Made by a program: the position numbers and the translations under genes. Positions 55,373 through 63,869 of a stretch of DNA of 64,000 bases are shown piece by piece (position 1 is the first letter of the stretch; every line of letters starts with the position of its first letter). This stretch comes from Pseudomonas songnenensis (GTDB lineage Bacteria > Pseudomonadota > Gammaproteobacteria > Pseudomonadales > Pseudomonadaceae). The stretch spans positions 372,001 through 436,000 of the forward strand of contig NZ_RFFN01000003.1 in assembly GCF_003696315.1 (NCBI RefSeq), in the 5' to 3' direction. Under the pieces are notes generated by a model. It had not been told where the DNA came from, ran no database searches, and worked only from the letters and a program-made list of their open reading frames with translations.

Positions 55373-56248
55373 TCATTCCTTGGCGCAGAGAGAGGATCCG
55401 TTCGCTGGTAAGCGCAGCTCGGTCGAGTTGCTTTGAAGTGTGAGGGCAAGAGACTCAATAACCTGGCGGCAGGCCGCCTCAACGGCATTGGTAAGTTCCG
55501 CGCCCTTTAACAGTGAGGCGGCCAGAGCTGCACTGAAGAAATCTCCGGTGCCCTTGGGCGATACGTTGACGCGCTCATGCTCGATTACCTGCGCGTATTC
55601 CTTCGTCACCACCACCACGTACATGCGCTCGCCTGGCCATTCATGTTGAGCTGCACTGGTGACAACGACCCATTGAGTCCGCCCGGTGATCAGGCTGCGT
55701 GCGGCGTCGATAACCTGCTCGACAGTTTCAACACAGCGGCCGGACAGACGAGCCAGCTCGAATGCGTTGGGCGTGAGCCCGTGGGCGAACCGAAGCAAAT
55801 GAGCCTGAAAGGCATTCACCATAGCCGGCTCTACATACATACCGCAGTCGTCATCACCCAGAACTGGGTCCAACTGAACGCGTATATCGGGAAATTTCTC
55901 CAATACCGTGCCCAACCAACGGGCCAGGACCGCCGCCTGCGTGGTGCTGCCCAGATAACCCACGAGGACAGTTCTCACCGAACGCAAGGCACCGCGCGCC
56001 TCCAGATCTTTCAGGTAACCGGCGAACCAGCTGGTCGGAAGCGCACCGCCATGGTGGGTTAGGTAGTGGGGCGTATTGCTGAGTACGACGGTGGGCACGG
56101 CGCCGGCGCAGAGACCGCTTGCCTGCAGGACAGGCACCGCGATGCTGTTACCAACGCACCCATAGACCACCTGCGATTGAATCGAGATCACGTCCAGAGG
56201 AAGCGGCTCAGTACCCGACACGTCGGCGAAATCGATGCTCACAGCCAT
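55373..56248 (-). CDS. pdxY: Pyridoxal kinase PdxY
   Basis: Phosphorylates pyridoxal to pyridoxal 5'-phosphate in the salvage pathway. The 291-residue ribokinase-like protein shows VISIQSQVVYGCVGNSIA near its start, HHGGALPTSWFAGYL, LDPVLGDDDCGMYVE, LTPNAFELARLSG and the anion-hole/catalytic motif SPKGTGDFFSAAL (Asp near 228). The ATG at 56248 has GGAG 8 bases upstream; a start at 56284 is less likely. It heads an operon with the 86-aa and transaminase genes and reads away from the MocR regulator at 56399, as pdxK does from ptsJ in Salmonella (known PtsJ target). Confidence 0.92.
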   Translation of the reverse strand: MAVSIDFADVSGTEPLPLDVISIQSQVVYGCVGNSIAVPVLQASGLCAGAVPTVVLSNTPHYLTHHGGALPTSWFAGYLKDLEARGALRSVRTVLVGYLGSTTQAAVLARWLGTVLEKFPDIRVQLDPVLGDDDCGMYVEPAMVNAFQAHLLRFAHGLTPNAFELARLSGRCVETVEQVIDAARSLITGRTQWVVVTSAAQHEWPGERMYVVVVTKEYAQVIEHERVNVSPKGTGDFFSAALAASLLKGAELTNAVEAACRQVIESLALTLQSNSTELRLPANGSSLCAKE

Positions 56249-56360
56249 CACACATACTCCAATTGCAGCCTGCTGGTGATCCACGGCTGAAGCGGTTCGC
56301 AGCTCTAGCTGCGTCGATCCGATTGCCCCTGAGGTAGCAACCGCTCTGGCAAAGTGTAAG

Positions 56361-56398
56361 ATTGTCCTGTGCTCAAGTAAACATTGTCATAGGACAAT
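56361..56398. promoter_or_regulatory. ATTGTC repeats at the pdxY/mocR start region
   Basis: ATTGTCCT at 56361-56368, ATTGTCAT at 56383-56390 (22 bases apart, two DNA turns) and the inverted copy AGGACAAT at 56391-56398, ending at the ATG. The last two form ATTGTC-ATAG-GACAAT. The AGGA that would serve as ribosome-binding site lies in the third copy. MocR proteins bind direct repeats, so this is a probable operator for autoregulation. Confidence 0.6.
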
Positions 56399-57694
56399 AT
56401 GAAAATTATAAGCAAGACCGCAAACGACATCTTCGAAGCGATACGAAGCCAGGTGCAGGCGCAACAGCTGAGTCCCGGCCAGACATTGCCGCCCGTTCGC
56501 CAACTGGCATCGGAGCTGGGGGTCAATCGCAATACCGTCGCCGCTGCATATAAGCGCCTGGTCGCGGCAGGCGTTGCCGAGACCCGAGGTCGCCTGGGCA
56601 CGGTTATTTGCGAAACAGTCGGGCCCGGTGAGCAGGAAGGCGGTATCGGTCATTCTCGACTGACCGACTTGTCGAGCGGTAACCCAAATCCGATGTGGCT
56701 ACCCGACCCGGCGCTCGCACTGGCACAGCGGCAACCGCGCCTGCGACTCTATGGCGACGCACCGGTTGATCCGGGCTTTCAGGACGTGGCCTATCGATGG
56801 TTGGCCGACGACTGCCCCTCGCCTCCAGAGATCGACCTGGCCCACGGGGCTGTGGACGCTGTCGAGCGTCTTCTGGCCGCCTACCTGGTGCCTGGCGACA
56901 AGGTTGTGGTCGAGAGCCCGTGCTTCATCAGTAGCATCAACACGCTGCGCATCGCTGGCTTGCAGGCAGTCGGCGTACCTGTCGACGAGCAAGGGATGCA
57001 GGCTGATGTGCTGGAGGCTGCCCTGGCGAAGGGCGCACAGGCCGTACTGATCACACCTCGCGCCCACAACCCAACCGGCGCGAGCGTGAGCGCCGAGCGG
57101 GCAGCAGAAATACGCGCCGTGCTTGAACGACACCCGCAGGTGCTGGTGCTCGTGGATGATCACTTCGCATTGTTATCCAACGCGAAATTTCACCAGGTCA
57201 TTCCCCCCGCCAGCCGACGCTGGGCGCTGATCCGCTCGGTATCCAAAGCGCTGGGTCCGGATCTGCGGCTCGCGGCTATCGGCAGCGATCGGGAAACATC
57301 GCTGCGGCTTCGGTTACGGCTGGCTTCAGGCACTTGTTGGGTGAGCCACCTTCTGCAGGACATCGCGCATACCTGCCTGACTTCGCCCCTGGTCACAGAG
57401 CAGATCGAGCGTGCTCGAACGGATTACACACATCGCCGAAATCTTCTGATCAACGCGTTGAGCAGTCAGGGAATTCAGCTTGGCCAGCCATGTGACGGGC
57501 TCAACATATGGGTGCCGATTAATGAGGACGTCGAGCCGATCATCCTGCATCTGGCCCAGAGAGGCTGGGTCGTGCGCAGCGGGATGGGCTTCACTGTTCA
57601 GGAGCCGGTGCGCGGCATTCGTGTAACCGTTTCGATGATGGACGCGGACCAGGCCGCCCGCTTCGCCGAAGATCTAAGTCTCTGTATCCATTGA
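56399..57694 (+). CDS. MocR-family transcriptional regulator (GntR HTH plus aminotransferase domain), PtsJ-like
   Basis: A 431-residue MocR protein. The N-terminal GntR winged helix (ANDIFEAIRSQVQAQQLSPG to VNRNTVAAAYKRLVAAGVAE) is followed by a fold-type I aminotransferase-like domain that binds PLP as ligand: GAVDAVERLLAAYL, TPRAHNPTG (near 220), and the lysine of RSVSKALGPDLRLA (near 283). It senses PLP or a PLP-amino acid adduct. It is divergent from pdxY with a 150-base gap and ends 31 bases from the next MocR gene, tail to tail. By analogy with PtsJ it probably represses the kinase operon. Confidence 0.9.
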   Translation: MKIISKTANDIFEAIRSQVQAQQLSPGQTLPPVRQLASELGVNRNTVAAAYKRLVAAGVAETRGRLGTVICETVGPGEQEGGIGHSRLTDLSSGNPNPMWLPDPALALAQRQPRLRLYGDAPVDPGFQDVAYRWLADDCPSPPEIDLAHGAVDAVERLLAAYLVPGDKVVVESPCFISSINTLRIAGLQAVGVPVDEQGMQADVLEAALAKGAQAVLITPRAHNPTGASVSAERAAEIRAVLERHPQVLVLVDDHFALLSNAKFHQVIPPASRRWALIRSVSKALGPDLRLAAIGSDRETSLRLRLRLASGTCWVSHLLQDIAHTCLTSPLVTEQIERARTDYTHRRNLLINALSSQGIQLGQPCDGLNIWVPINEDVEPIILHLAQRGWVVRSGMGFTVQEPVRGIRVTVSMMDADQAARFAEDLSLCIH

Positions 57695-57724
57695 CTCGGC
57701 GCAGCGAGCGGTTTCCTGCCCCGC

Positions 57725-59023
57725 TCAATTCACCGCGCGGCGACGCTGCTTCAAGGCGTGCGCAACATCGCGCGCCAATGCCGGCACACTGATAGGGTTC
57801 AGGTTACCGATGCTGATCCTAACGGCCGCCGGGCTTTCCAGCCTGAACGGCGAACCCGCCTGGACGGCCCAGCCCAGCGATGCCAGCGTCTGGACAACGG
57901 AGGTTTCGTCCGCGACAGGCAACCACACGTGCAAGCCCTCCCCCTGAGCAGGCACAGCTATGCCCAAATCGTTGAGCCCCTGAATCAGCGCCGAACGCCG
58001 CCCCAAGTACTCGGCTCCCACCGCCGCCAGGCGACTGCTATCGAGCATCTTCTGCCATAGATGCCCTGCAAGCCTTTGCAGCAACAGGCTGACCCAGCGG
58101 GGGCCGAGCGTCTGCTGATGGTGCATGCTCTTGAGCACGCTGGGGCTGCCAGTTACCACCGAAACGCGCAGGTCAGGCCCCAGGAACTTGCTGACCGACA
58201 CGACGTAGAGCCAACTGAGAGGTTCGCGAGTGAAACTCAAGGGGTTGGCAGCACTGAGCGGCCCCCAATGGTCATCGAGGATGAGCAGCGTATCGGGCGC
58301 GCCTGCAAGGTTGTCGAGCCATTCTTTCCATCGGCGCTCGCTTATGCAAAACCCGGTGGGGTTGTGAGCACGCGGGGTAAGAATGACGGCAGCGGCCGAG
58401 CGGAGGACTTCGGCAGATGGAGCCAACGCGCCTTCCGCATCTACCGGGACAGGAACGGCCTTGAGTCGCAAGCTTGCCAGTAACGCAAGCGCCGGCGGCC
58501 AGCAGGGATCTTCCACAATCACTTTGTTGCCTGGGCGGCACCGAAGGCGCAGCGCGCGCTCTACGGCATCGAGCGCTCCCGAGTAAATGCCCAGCTGCTG
58601 GCACGGAACCCCCTGCTCAGCCAACCACTGGCCTGCAACATCAAGCAGCAGTGGATCATTGCTTTGCACGTCATAACCGGACTGGCTCTCGGTGAGCCAG
58701 CCCGCCTCGATGGCGGGCAGCGTAGCCCCATCGATATTTCCCGAGGCCATGTCTCGCAAACCCTCAGGAATGGTGGTTTGCGTTTCGGCCGTGGGCATCT
58801 CGCTTGCTACACGCGTTCCGCGCCGTCCGTCGGTCACTATCAGGGCGGCATCACGCAGCAGCTTATAGGCCGCCGCCACAGTGTTTGGGCTGACTTGAAG
58901 CTGCTGCGCGAGTGCTCTGACGGCAGGCAGCATGGCGCCATCCCGGTAAAAACCCGCACGAATTTGCTGTTCGATCGACTCAGCGATCTCGACAGCGGTC
59001 GATCCGCTAGCTATTGTATTCAT
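57725..59023 (-). CDS. Second MocR-family transcriptional regulator
   Basis: A 432-residue MocR protein similar in plan to its neighbour: HTH with VSPNTVAAAYKLLRDAALIV, wing GRRGTRVAS, then the aminotransferase-like domain with GALDAVERALRLRC, TPRAHNPTG, LILDDHWGPLS and the PLP lysine in VVSVSKFLGPDLRV (near 282). ATG at 59023 matches the start of the paralogue when the HTH is aligned. No ribosome-binding site is seen before it. Only 28 bases separate it from the divergent amidotransferase gene, which is its likely target. Confidence 0.9.
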   Translation of the reverse strand: MNTIASGSTAVEIAESIEQQIRAGFYRDGAMLPAVRALAQQLQVSPNTVAAAYKLLRDAALIVTDGRRGTRVASEMPTAETQTTIPEGLRDMASGNIDGATLPAIEAGWLTESQSGYDVQSNDPLLLDVAGQWLAEQGVPCQQLGIYSGALDAVERALRLRCRPGNKVIVEDPCWPPALALLASLRLKAVPVPVDAEGALAPSAEVLRSAAAVILTPRAHNPTGFCISERRWKEWLDNLAGAPDTLLILDDHWGPLSAANPLSFTREPLSWLYVVSVSKFLGPDLRVSVVTGSPSVLKSMHHQQTLGPRWVSLLLQRLAGHLWQKMLDSSRLAAVGAEYLGRRSALIQGLNDLGIAVPAQGEGLHVWLPVADETSVVQTLASLGWAVQAGSPFRLESPAAVRISIGNLNPISVPALARDVAHALKQRRRAVN

Positions 59024-59037
59024 ACATTCATTGTATT
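59013..59037. promoter_or_regulatory. ATTGTATT direct repeats between the second mocR and the amidotransferase gene
   Basis: ATTGTATT at 59013-59020 and again at 59030-59037, 17 bases apart, with ATACA/TGTAT inverted between them. The left copy falls inside the first codons of the regulator. The AT-rich core shares ATTGT with the other MocR site. Confidence 0.55.
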
Positions 59038-59051
59038 GTATTGGTACATAA

Positions 59052-59747
59052 ATGCAAACCGCCCTTGTCATTCGCTTTCTTGCTTTCGAAGATCTCGGCT
59101 CGCTGCAGCAGATTCTTGATGGCCGCCGATACCAGATCGAAACCCTAGACGCGAACCTCGACTCGTTTGCCGGCCTCGATCCGTCAGCCCACGATCTGGT
59201 CATCGTTCTCGGCGGCCCGATCGGGGCTTTCGACGAAGCGAAGTACCCGTTCCTGAAGCCCGTCCTCTCATTCGTCGAACAACGGCTTCAGTGCGGTAAG
59301 AAAATACTGGGAGTTTGCCTTGGCGCTCAGCTGATAGCACGGGCACTGGGCAGCAACGTTGGTCCAATGGAAAAGAAAGAGATCGGCTTTGCGCCGATAT
59401 CGCTCACGGACGAGGGCCTGCAGTCCTGCCTTGAGCCCTTGAGTAGCGGCGTGCCGGTACTGCACTGGCATGGCGATCAGTTCGAAATTCCAGCGGGAGC
59501 GACGCGCCTGGCAGCAACCGACACCTGCCCGAACCAGGCGTTTTCGGTAGGCAACTCGGTTCTCGCCCTGCAATTCCACCTTGAGGCCAATGCGCAGCGT
59601 ATCGAGCACTGGCTGGTCGGCCATGCAGGTGAGCTCGACAGCATCAAGCTCGATCCGCGCGTCATCAGAGATCAGGCCCAGGCATGCGCAGACGAACTGC
59701 TCGCGGCCGCACAGACGGTGTTTGCGTCCTGGCTGGACAGGCACTGA
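59052..59747 (+). CDS. Class I glutamine amidotransferase-like protein
   Basis: A 231-residue stand-alone GATase of the GMP-synthase-like branch. Catalytic triad: Cys in ILGVCLGAQLIARALG (near residue 90), His and Glu in LALQFHLEANA (near 175). The start ALVIRFLAFEDLGSL is typical. It should release ammonia from glutamine or hydrolyse gamma-glutamyl compounds; the acceptor is unknown. It lies divergent from a MocR gene, as I recall yfeJ lying by ptsJ in Salmonella. No ribosome-binding site is evident, so a leaderless start is possible. Confidence 0.88.
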   Translation: MQTALVIRFLAFEDLGSLQQILDGRRYQIETLDANLDSFAGLDPSAHDLVIVLGGPIGAFDEAKYPFLKPVLSFVEQRLQCGKKILGVCLGAQLIARALGSNVGPMEKKEIGFAPISLTDEGLQSCLEPLSSGVPVLHWHGDQFEIPAGATRLAATDTCPNQAFSVGNSVLALQFHLEANAQRIEHWLVGHAGELDSIKLDPRVIRDQAQACADELLAAAQTVFASWLDRH

Positions 59748-59760
59748 CGGAGCCGCATAG

Positions 59761-60456
59761 ATGCTACTCGGGAAGATTCAAACCATCATGACCGGAACAG
59801 CTGTGCCATTCACGCGGCCCGAGACCTTCAGTGGAATCGATAAAAGACCGCGCACAGGGGCGGTCAGGGTAGGGTTTGAGGGGCTCGAAGGTGACGAGCA
59901 AGGTGATAGGCGTGTGCATGGCGGGCCGGACAAGGCCATCCACCACTACCCGTACGAGCATTATCACCACTGGAGGCAGACGTTCGGCAATCGGCCGCTA
60001 CTAAGCGCTCCCGGCGCCTTTGGCGAAAACCTATCGACCGTAGGGCTAACCGAAGAAAACATTTGCATGGGCGACATCCTCTCGTGCGGAACCACAGTGC
60101 TGGAGGTTTCCCAGACTCGCCAACCCTGCTGGAAGCTCGATGATCGGCTTGGCACGAAGGGCGCAGCACTCGAAATGCAGCGTAGCGGCAAGGTTGGCTG
60201 GTACTACCGAGTGCTTGAGCCGGGCGTGATCGAAGCCGGCGCGACGCTGAACCTGCTCGTTCGCCCACACCCCGAGTGGCCACTGCGCAGCGTGCTGCAA
60301 CTCCTCTACATCAACACGCTGGACCTGGACGCACTGGTGCGTTTGCAGTCGCTTCGATTGCCACCCTCCTGGGAGAAGATTGTGGCAAATCGCATCAGTA
60401 CCAGCACCGTTGAGTCCTGGGCCAAGCGCCTGGGTGGGCCGGAATCCAGCAGCTAG
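59761..60456 (+). CDS. MOSC domain protein, YiiM-like
   Basis: A 231-residue MOSC (molybdenum cofactor sulfurase C-terminal) protein of the YiiM type, with a C-terminal three-helix extension. Visible: [54 protein letters not shown] and the conserved cysteine in [13 protein letters not shown] (near 122). YiiM of E. coli reduces N-hydroxylated bases with molybdenum cofactor bound to the Cys. Here the role in the cluster is not known. GGAG lies 8 bases before the ATG; 13 bases separate it from the amidotransferase. Confidence 0.87.
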   Translation: MLLGKIQTIMTGTAVPFTRPETFSGIDKRPRTGAVRVGFEGLEGDEQGDRRVHGGPDKAIHHYPYEHYHHWRQTFGNRPLLSAPGAFGENLSTVGLTEENICMGDILSCGTTVLEVSQTRQPCWKLDDRLGTKGAALEMQRSGKVGWYYRVLEPGVIEAGATLNLLVRPHPEWPLRSVLQLLYINTLDLDALVRLQSLRLPPSWEKIVANRISTSTVESWAKRLGGPESSS

Positions 60457-60515
60457 CAAAACAATTGGCCACACGCGCTCCCGCTCGGATATCCGCCTTC
60501 ATTCTCGAGATCCAA

Positions 60516-61766
60516 ATGTCCAATAACAGTCAGTCAGCCCCCATTCCATCCAAGATGGCGTTCAGTCGAATCGATCGCCTTCCTGCTTATGTTTTCAATG
60601 TCACAGCGGAGCTGAAGCTCGAAGCGAGACGCAGAGGAGAGGACATCGTCGATCTCAGCATGGGCAACCCGGACGGCGCGACGCCGCCACATATCGTGGC
60701 AAAGCTCTGTGAGGTCGCTCAGCGGGACGATACGCACGGGTATTCGAGTTCAAAAGGCATTCCCCGGCTGCGCCGCACGATCACCCAGTGGTACCAGAGC
60801 AGATACGACGTCGAGATCGACCCGGAAACCGAGGCGATCGTGACGATCGGCTCGAAGGAAGGGCTGGCGCACTTGATGCTCGCAACGCTAGATGCCGGGG
60901 ACACGGTGCTCGTGCCCAACCCGAGCTATCCCATTCATATCTACGGCGCGGTGATTGCGGGCGCTCAAGTTCGCTCTGTTCCACTGGTGGCTGGGGTGGA
61001 CTTTTTCATCGAACTGGAGCGGGCCATTCGTGAGTCCATTCCGACACCCAAGATGATGATCTTTGGCTTTCCATCGAACCCAACCGCGCAATGCGTCGAG
61101 CTCGATTTCTTCGAACGGGTGATCGCGCTCGCCAAGCAGTACGGCATCTTGGTCGTGCATGACCTTGCTTACGCAGACATCGTGTTCGATGGCTGGAAAG
61201 CCCCTTCGATCATGCAGGTGCCTGGCGCCAAGGATGTTGCGGTCGAATTCTTCACGCTGTCGAAAAGCTACAACATGGCCGGATGGCGCGTTGGTTTCAT
61301 GGTGGGCAATGCCGAACTCGTCAACGCGCTTGCGCGAATCAAGAGCTACCACGACTACGGCATGTTCACCCCGCTTCAGGTTGCCGCAATAGCCGCACTG
61401 GAGGGTGACCAGGGCTGCGTGAAAGAGATCGCTGAAACCTACCAAGTCCGCCGAGATGTACTGGTTTCAGGATTGCGAGCCATCGGCTGGATGGTCGAGC
61501 AACCCAAGGCAACCATGTACGTCTGGGCAAAAATTCCCGAGCAATACCAGCATCTGGGCTCGCTGGAGTTCGCCAAGAAATTGATGACAGAAGCCAAAGT
61601 CGCGGTTTCTCCCGGGATCGGTTTTGGCGAGTATGGCGATGATCACGTCCGCTTCGCGCTGATCGAGAACCAGAGCCGCATCCGCCAGGCGCTGCGCGGG
61701 ATTCGCTCGATGCTGAGGGCTGACGGCATTGTGCAATTGGGCCTCAACGTATCATCAGGCGTTTAA
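60516..61766 (+). CDS. alaC: AlaC-like alanine/glutamate transaminase
   Basis: A 416-residue class I/II aminotransferase close to AlaC, which makes alanine from pyruvate and glutamate. Start [78 protein letters not shown], the PLP lysine in [16 protein letters not shown] (near residue 250) and the substrate-carboxylate Arg in [15 protein letters not shown]. Pseudomonads usually have an alaC ortholog elsewhere, so this may be a duplicate; I did not check. It lies 59 bases after the MOSC gene, last of this operon. Start chosen at MSNNSQ. Confidence 0.86.
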   Translation: MSNNSQSAPIPSKMAFSRIDRLPAYVFNVTAELKLEARRRGEDIVDLSMGNPDGATPPHIVAKLCEVAQRDDTHGYSSSKGIPRLRRTITQWYQSRYDVEIDPETEAIVTIGSKEGLAHLMLATLDAGDTVLVPNPSYPIHIYGAVIAGAQVRSVPLVAGVDFFIELERAIRESIPTPKMMIFGFPSNPTAQCVELDFFERVIALAKQYGILVVHDLAYADIVFDGWKAPSIMQVPGAKDVAVEFFTLSKSYNMAGWRVGFMVGNAELVNALARIKSYHDYGMFTPLQVAAIAALEGDQGCVKEIAETYQVRRDVLVSGLRAIGWMVEQPKATMYVWAKIPEQYQHLGSLEFAKKLMTEAKVAVSPGIGFGEYGDDHVRFALIENQSRIRQALRGIRSMLRADGIVQLGLNVSSGV

Positions 61767-61900
61767 CGCGGAGGTTGGTAGTCGGGCGGCGCCGTTGGTG
61801 TTGCGACCGCCCTCTGGCATATGCAGATGCAGCACCTCACGACGAAACCTTCATCGTGTGCACGCCAAAAATGACTGGCCGCCGAGCGACCTCCGGCCTG

Positions 61901-62116
61901 CTACAGCTTGGCGATCGACACTTCGGTGGATTTGACGAAGGCGATCACCTCGCTGCCGACTTGCAGCTCCAGCTCGCGGACCGAGCGGGTGGTGATCACC
62001 GAGGTGACGATGCCGGCGGCGGTCTGCACGTCGATTTCCGAGAGCACATCGCCCTGGACGATCTCCTTGATGGTGCCCTTGAACTGGTTGCGCACGTTGA
62101 TGGCTTTGATGGTCAT
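61901..62116 (-). CDS. ssuF: Molbindin-like TOBE/Mop domain protein SsuF
   Basis: A 71-residue single Mop (TOBE) domain: MTIKAINVRNQFKGTIKEIV, VLSEIDVQTAAGIVTSVITT, then VGSEVIAFVKSTEVSIAKL. Such proteins bind molybdate or similar oxyanions as oligomers. In P. putida a gene of this kind, ssuF, is the last gene of the alkanesulfonate operon and is needed for growth on sulfonates. It lies 34 bases after ssuB. GGAG precedes the ATG. Confidence 0.88.
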   Translation of the reverse strand: MTIKAINVRNQFKGTIKEIVQGDVLSEIDVQTAAGIVTSVITTRSVRELELQVGSEVIAFVKSTEVSIAKL

Positions 62117-62150
62117 GTCGTTGCTCCGTCTGTATGAAATTGTGATTCGG

Positions 62151-62951
62151 TCATAGCGCCCAGCGCAGCTGGGTTGGCAGGGGGGATAGCGCCTGTGCCT
62201 GAGGCGGCGACGCCGGTAAGGCCAGGACACGGTCGAGTACCTGCGCCTCCAGCACCGCCAGATGCGCATCGCCGCGGTGACGCGGGCGTGGCAGGTCGAT
62301 GGGCAGGTCCAGGCCAATGCGGCCGTCTTCGATCAGGATCACCCGGTCGGCCACCGCCACCGCTTCGCTGACATCGTGAGTGACCAGCAGCACGGTGAAG
62401 CCATGCCGCTGCCACAACCGTTCGATCAGCTGCTGCATCTCGATGCGGGTCAGCGCATCCAGCGCACCGAGTGGCTCGTCGAGCAACAGCAGGTGTGGAC
62501 GATGGATCAGCGCCCGGGCCAGCGCGACGCGCTGCTTCTGCCCGCCGGACAGCGCCGCCGGCCAGTCATGGGCCCGCTCGCCCAGGCCAACCGCGGCCAG
62601 CGCTTCCTCGGCCTGCTGGCGCCAGTTGCCGGAAAGCCCCAGACCGACGTTGTCGATCACCCGCTTCCAGGGCAGCAGGCGCGCATCCTGGAACATCAGG
62701 CGAATGTCCTCGCGCACCGCGTTGAGCGAGCCGCTGCCGGCCAGCAGCTGGCCGCCGCTGGGTTGATCCAGCCCGGCCAGCAGGCGCAGCAGCGTGCTCT
62801 TGCCGCAGCCGCTGCGGCCGACCACGGCGACGAACTGGCCAGCCGGGATATGCAGGTCGATGCCCTTGAGCACCCGACGCTCACCGAAGGATTTCTCGAT
62901 CCTCTCGATTGCCAACGGGATGCCCTGGCGGATGCTGTGCAGTGCAGTCAT
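62151..62951 (-). CDS. ssuB: Aliphatic sulfonate ABC transporter ATP-binding protein
   Basis: The 266-residue ATPase of the sulfonate importer. Walker [19 protein letters not shown] near residue 50, Q-loop [12 protein letters not shown], signature [20 protein letters not shown] near 135, Walker [12 protein letters not shown], and H-loop [15 protein letters not shown] at 62951 overlaps the ssuC stop (ATGA). The longer frame upstream is the ssuC region read in another frame and is not coding. Confidence 0.95.
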   Translation of the reverse strand: MTALHSIRQGIPLAIERIEKSFGERRVLKGIDLHIPAGQFVAVVGRSGCGKSTLLRLLAGLDQPSGGQLLAGSGSLNAVREDIRLMFQDARLLPWKRVIDNVGLGLSGNWRQQAEEALAAVGLGERAHDWPAALSGGQKQRVALARALIHRPHLLLLDEPLGALDALTRIEMQQLIERLWQRHGFTVLLVTHDVSEAVAVADRVILIEDGRIGLDLPIDLPRPRHRGDAHLAVLEAQVLDRVLALPASPPQAQALSPLPTQLRWAL

Positions 62952-63733
62952 TGGCCACCTGCCTTGGCCTGGTAGGCCGGGTGCCAGCGCAACCACACAC
63001 GCTCCAGGCCCCTGGCCGCGACGTCGGCCAGCTTGCCGAGCACGGCGTAGAGCAGGATCGCCAGCACCACCACGTCGGTCTGCAGAAACTCGCGGGCGTT
63101 CATCGCCAGGTAACCGATGCCGGCACTGGCCGAGATCGTCTCGGCGACGATCAGGGTCAGCCACATGAAACCGAGGGCGAAGCGCACGCCAACCAGAATC
63201 GACGGCAGCGCGCCGGGCAGGATCACCTGGCGAAACAGGGCGAATCCGCTGAGTCCATAGCTGCGCGCCATTTCCACCAGCGCCGGGTCGACGTTGCGGA
63301 TGCCGTGGTAGGTGTTCAGATAGATGGGGAACAGGGTGCCGAGCGCAACGAGAAAGACCTTTGCGCTCTCGTCGATGCCGAACCAGAGAATCACCAGCGG
63401 GATCAGCGCCAGGTGCGGCACATTGCGGATCATCTGCACCGAGCTGTCGAGCAGACGCTCGCCCCAGGTCGACAAGCCGGTGATGAAACCGAGCAGCAGG
63501 CCGATGCCGCCGCCGATGGCGAAGCCGACGCCGGCGCGCCAGCCGCTGATGGCCAGATGGGTCCAGAGCTCGCCGCTGCCGAGCAGCTCCCAGCCGGCCG
63601 CAAGCACAGCGCTGGGCGCCGGCAGGATGCGGGTGGACAGCAGCCCGAGGACCACCGCGCCCTGCCAGGCCGCCAGCAGCGCGACCGGCAAGGCCCACGG
63701 CGCCAGACGCTGACCAAGAGAATTGAAGGTCAT
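62948..63733 (-). CDS. ssuC: Aliphatic sulfonate ABC transporter permease
   Basis: A 261-residue ABC permease with about six membrane segments. The EAA-like loop [20 protein letters not shown] is followed by [19 protein letters not shown], and the N-terminal part has [19 protein letters not shown]. It works with SsuB. GGAG lies 8 bases before the ATG. Upstream of it, 136 bases contain a hairpin before the ssuD stop. Confidence 0.94.
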   Translation of the reverse strand: MTFNSLGQRLAPWALPVALLAAWQGAVVLGLLSTRILPAPSAVLAAGWELLGSGELWTHLAISGWRAGVGFAIGGGIGLLLGFITGLSTWGERLLDSSVQMIRNVPHLALIPLVILWFGIDESAKVFLVALGTLFPIYLNTYHGIRNVDPALVEMARSYGLSGFALFRQVILPGALPSILVGVRFALGFMWLTLIVAETISASAGIGYLAMNAREFLQTDVVVLAILLYAVLGKLADVAARGLERVWLRWHPAYQAKAGGQ

Positions 63734-63835
63734 GGTTTTGCTCCGTATGTTCGATTTCGCTGACGTATGGTTTGCGGTCGGTCGCTCTCACCAACGGCTC
63801 AATGTGCACAGGCCGACCGCAGGGGCGGGGACTTA

Positions 63836-63850
63836 CCCCGTAGGACGGGG
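63836..63850 (-). other. Hairpin between ssuD and ssuC
   Basis: CCCCG / CGGGG around TAGGA in the 136-base gap between the two operon genes. No T-run; probably an RNA processing or stabilising element. Confidence 0.35.
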
Positions 63851-63869
63851 TTCAGCCCACCACACCCAC

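Noticed and set aside
62951..63809. Apparent N-terminal fusion to SsuB
   Set aside because: The in-frame extension lies over ssuC in another frame; SsuB starts normally at 62951 with ATGA coupling.
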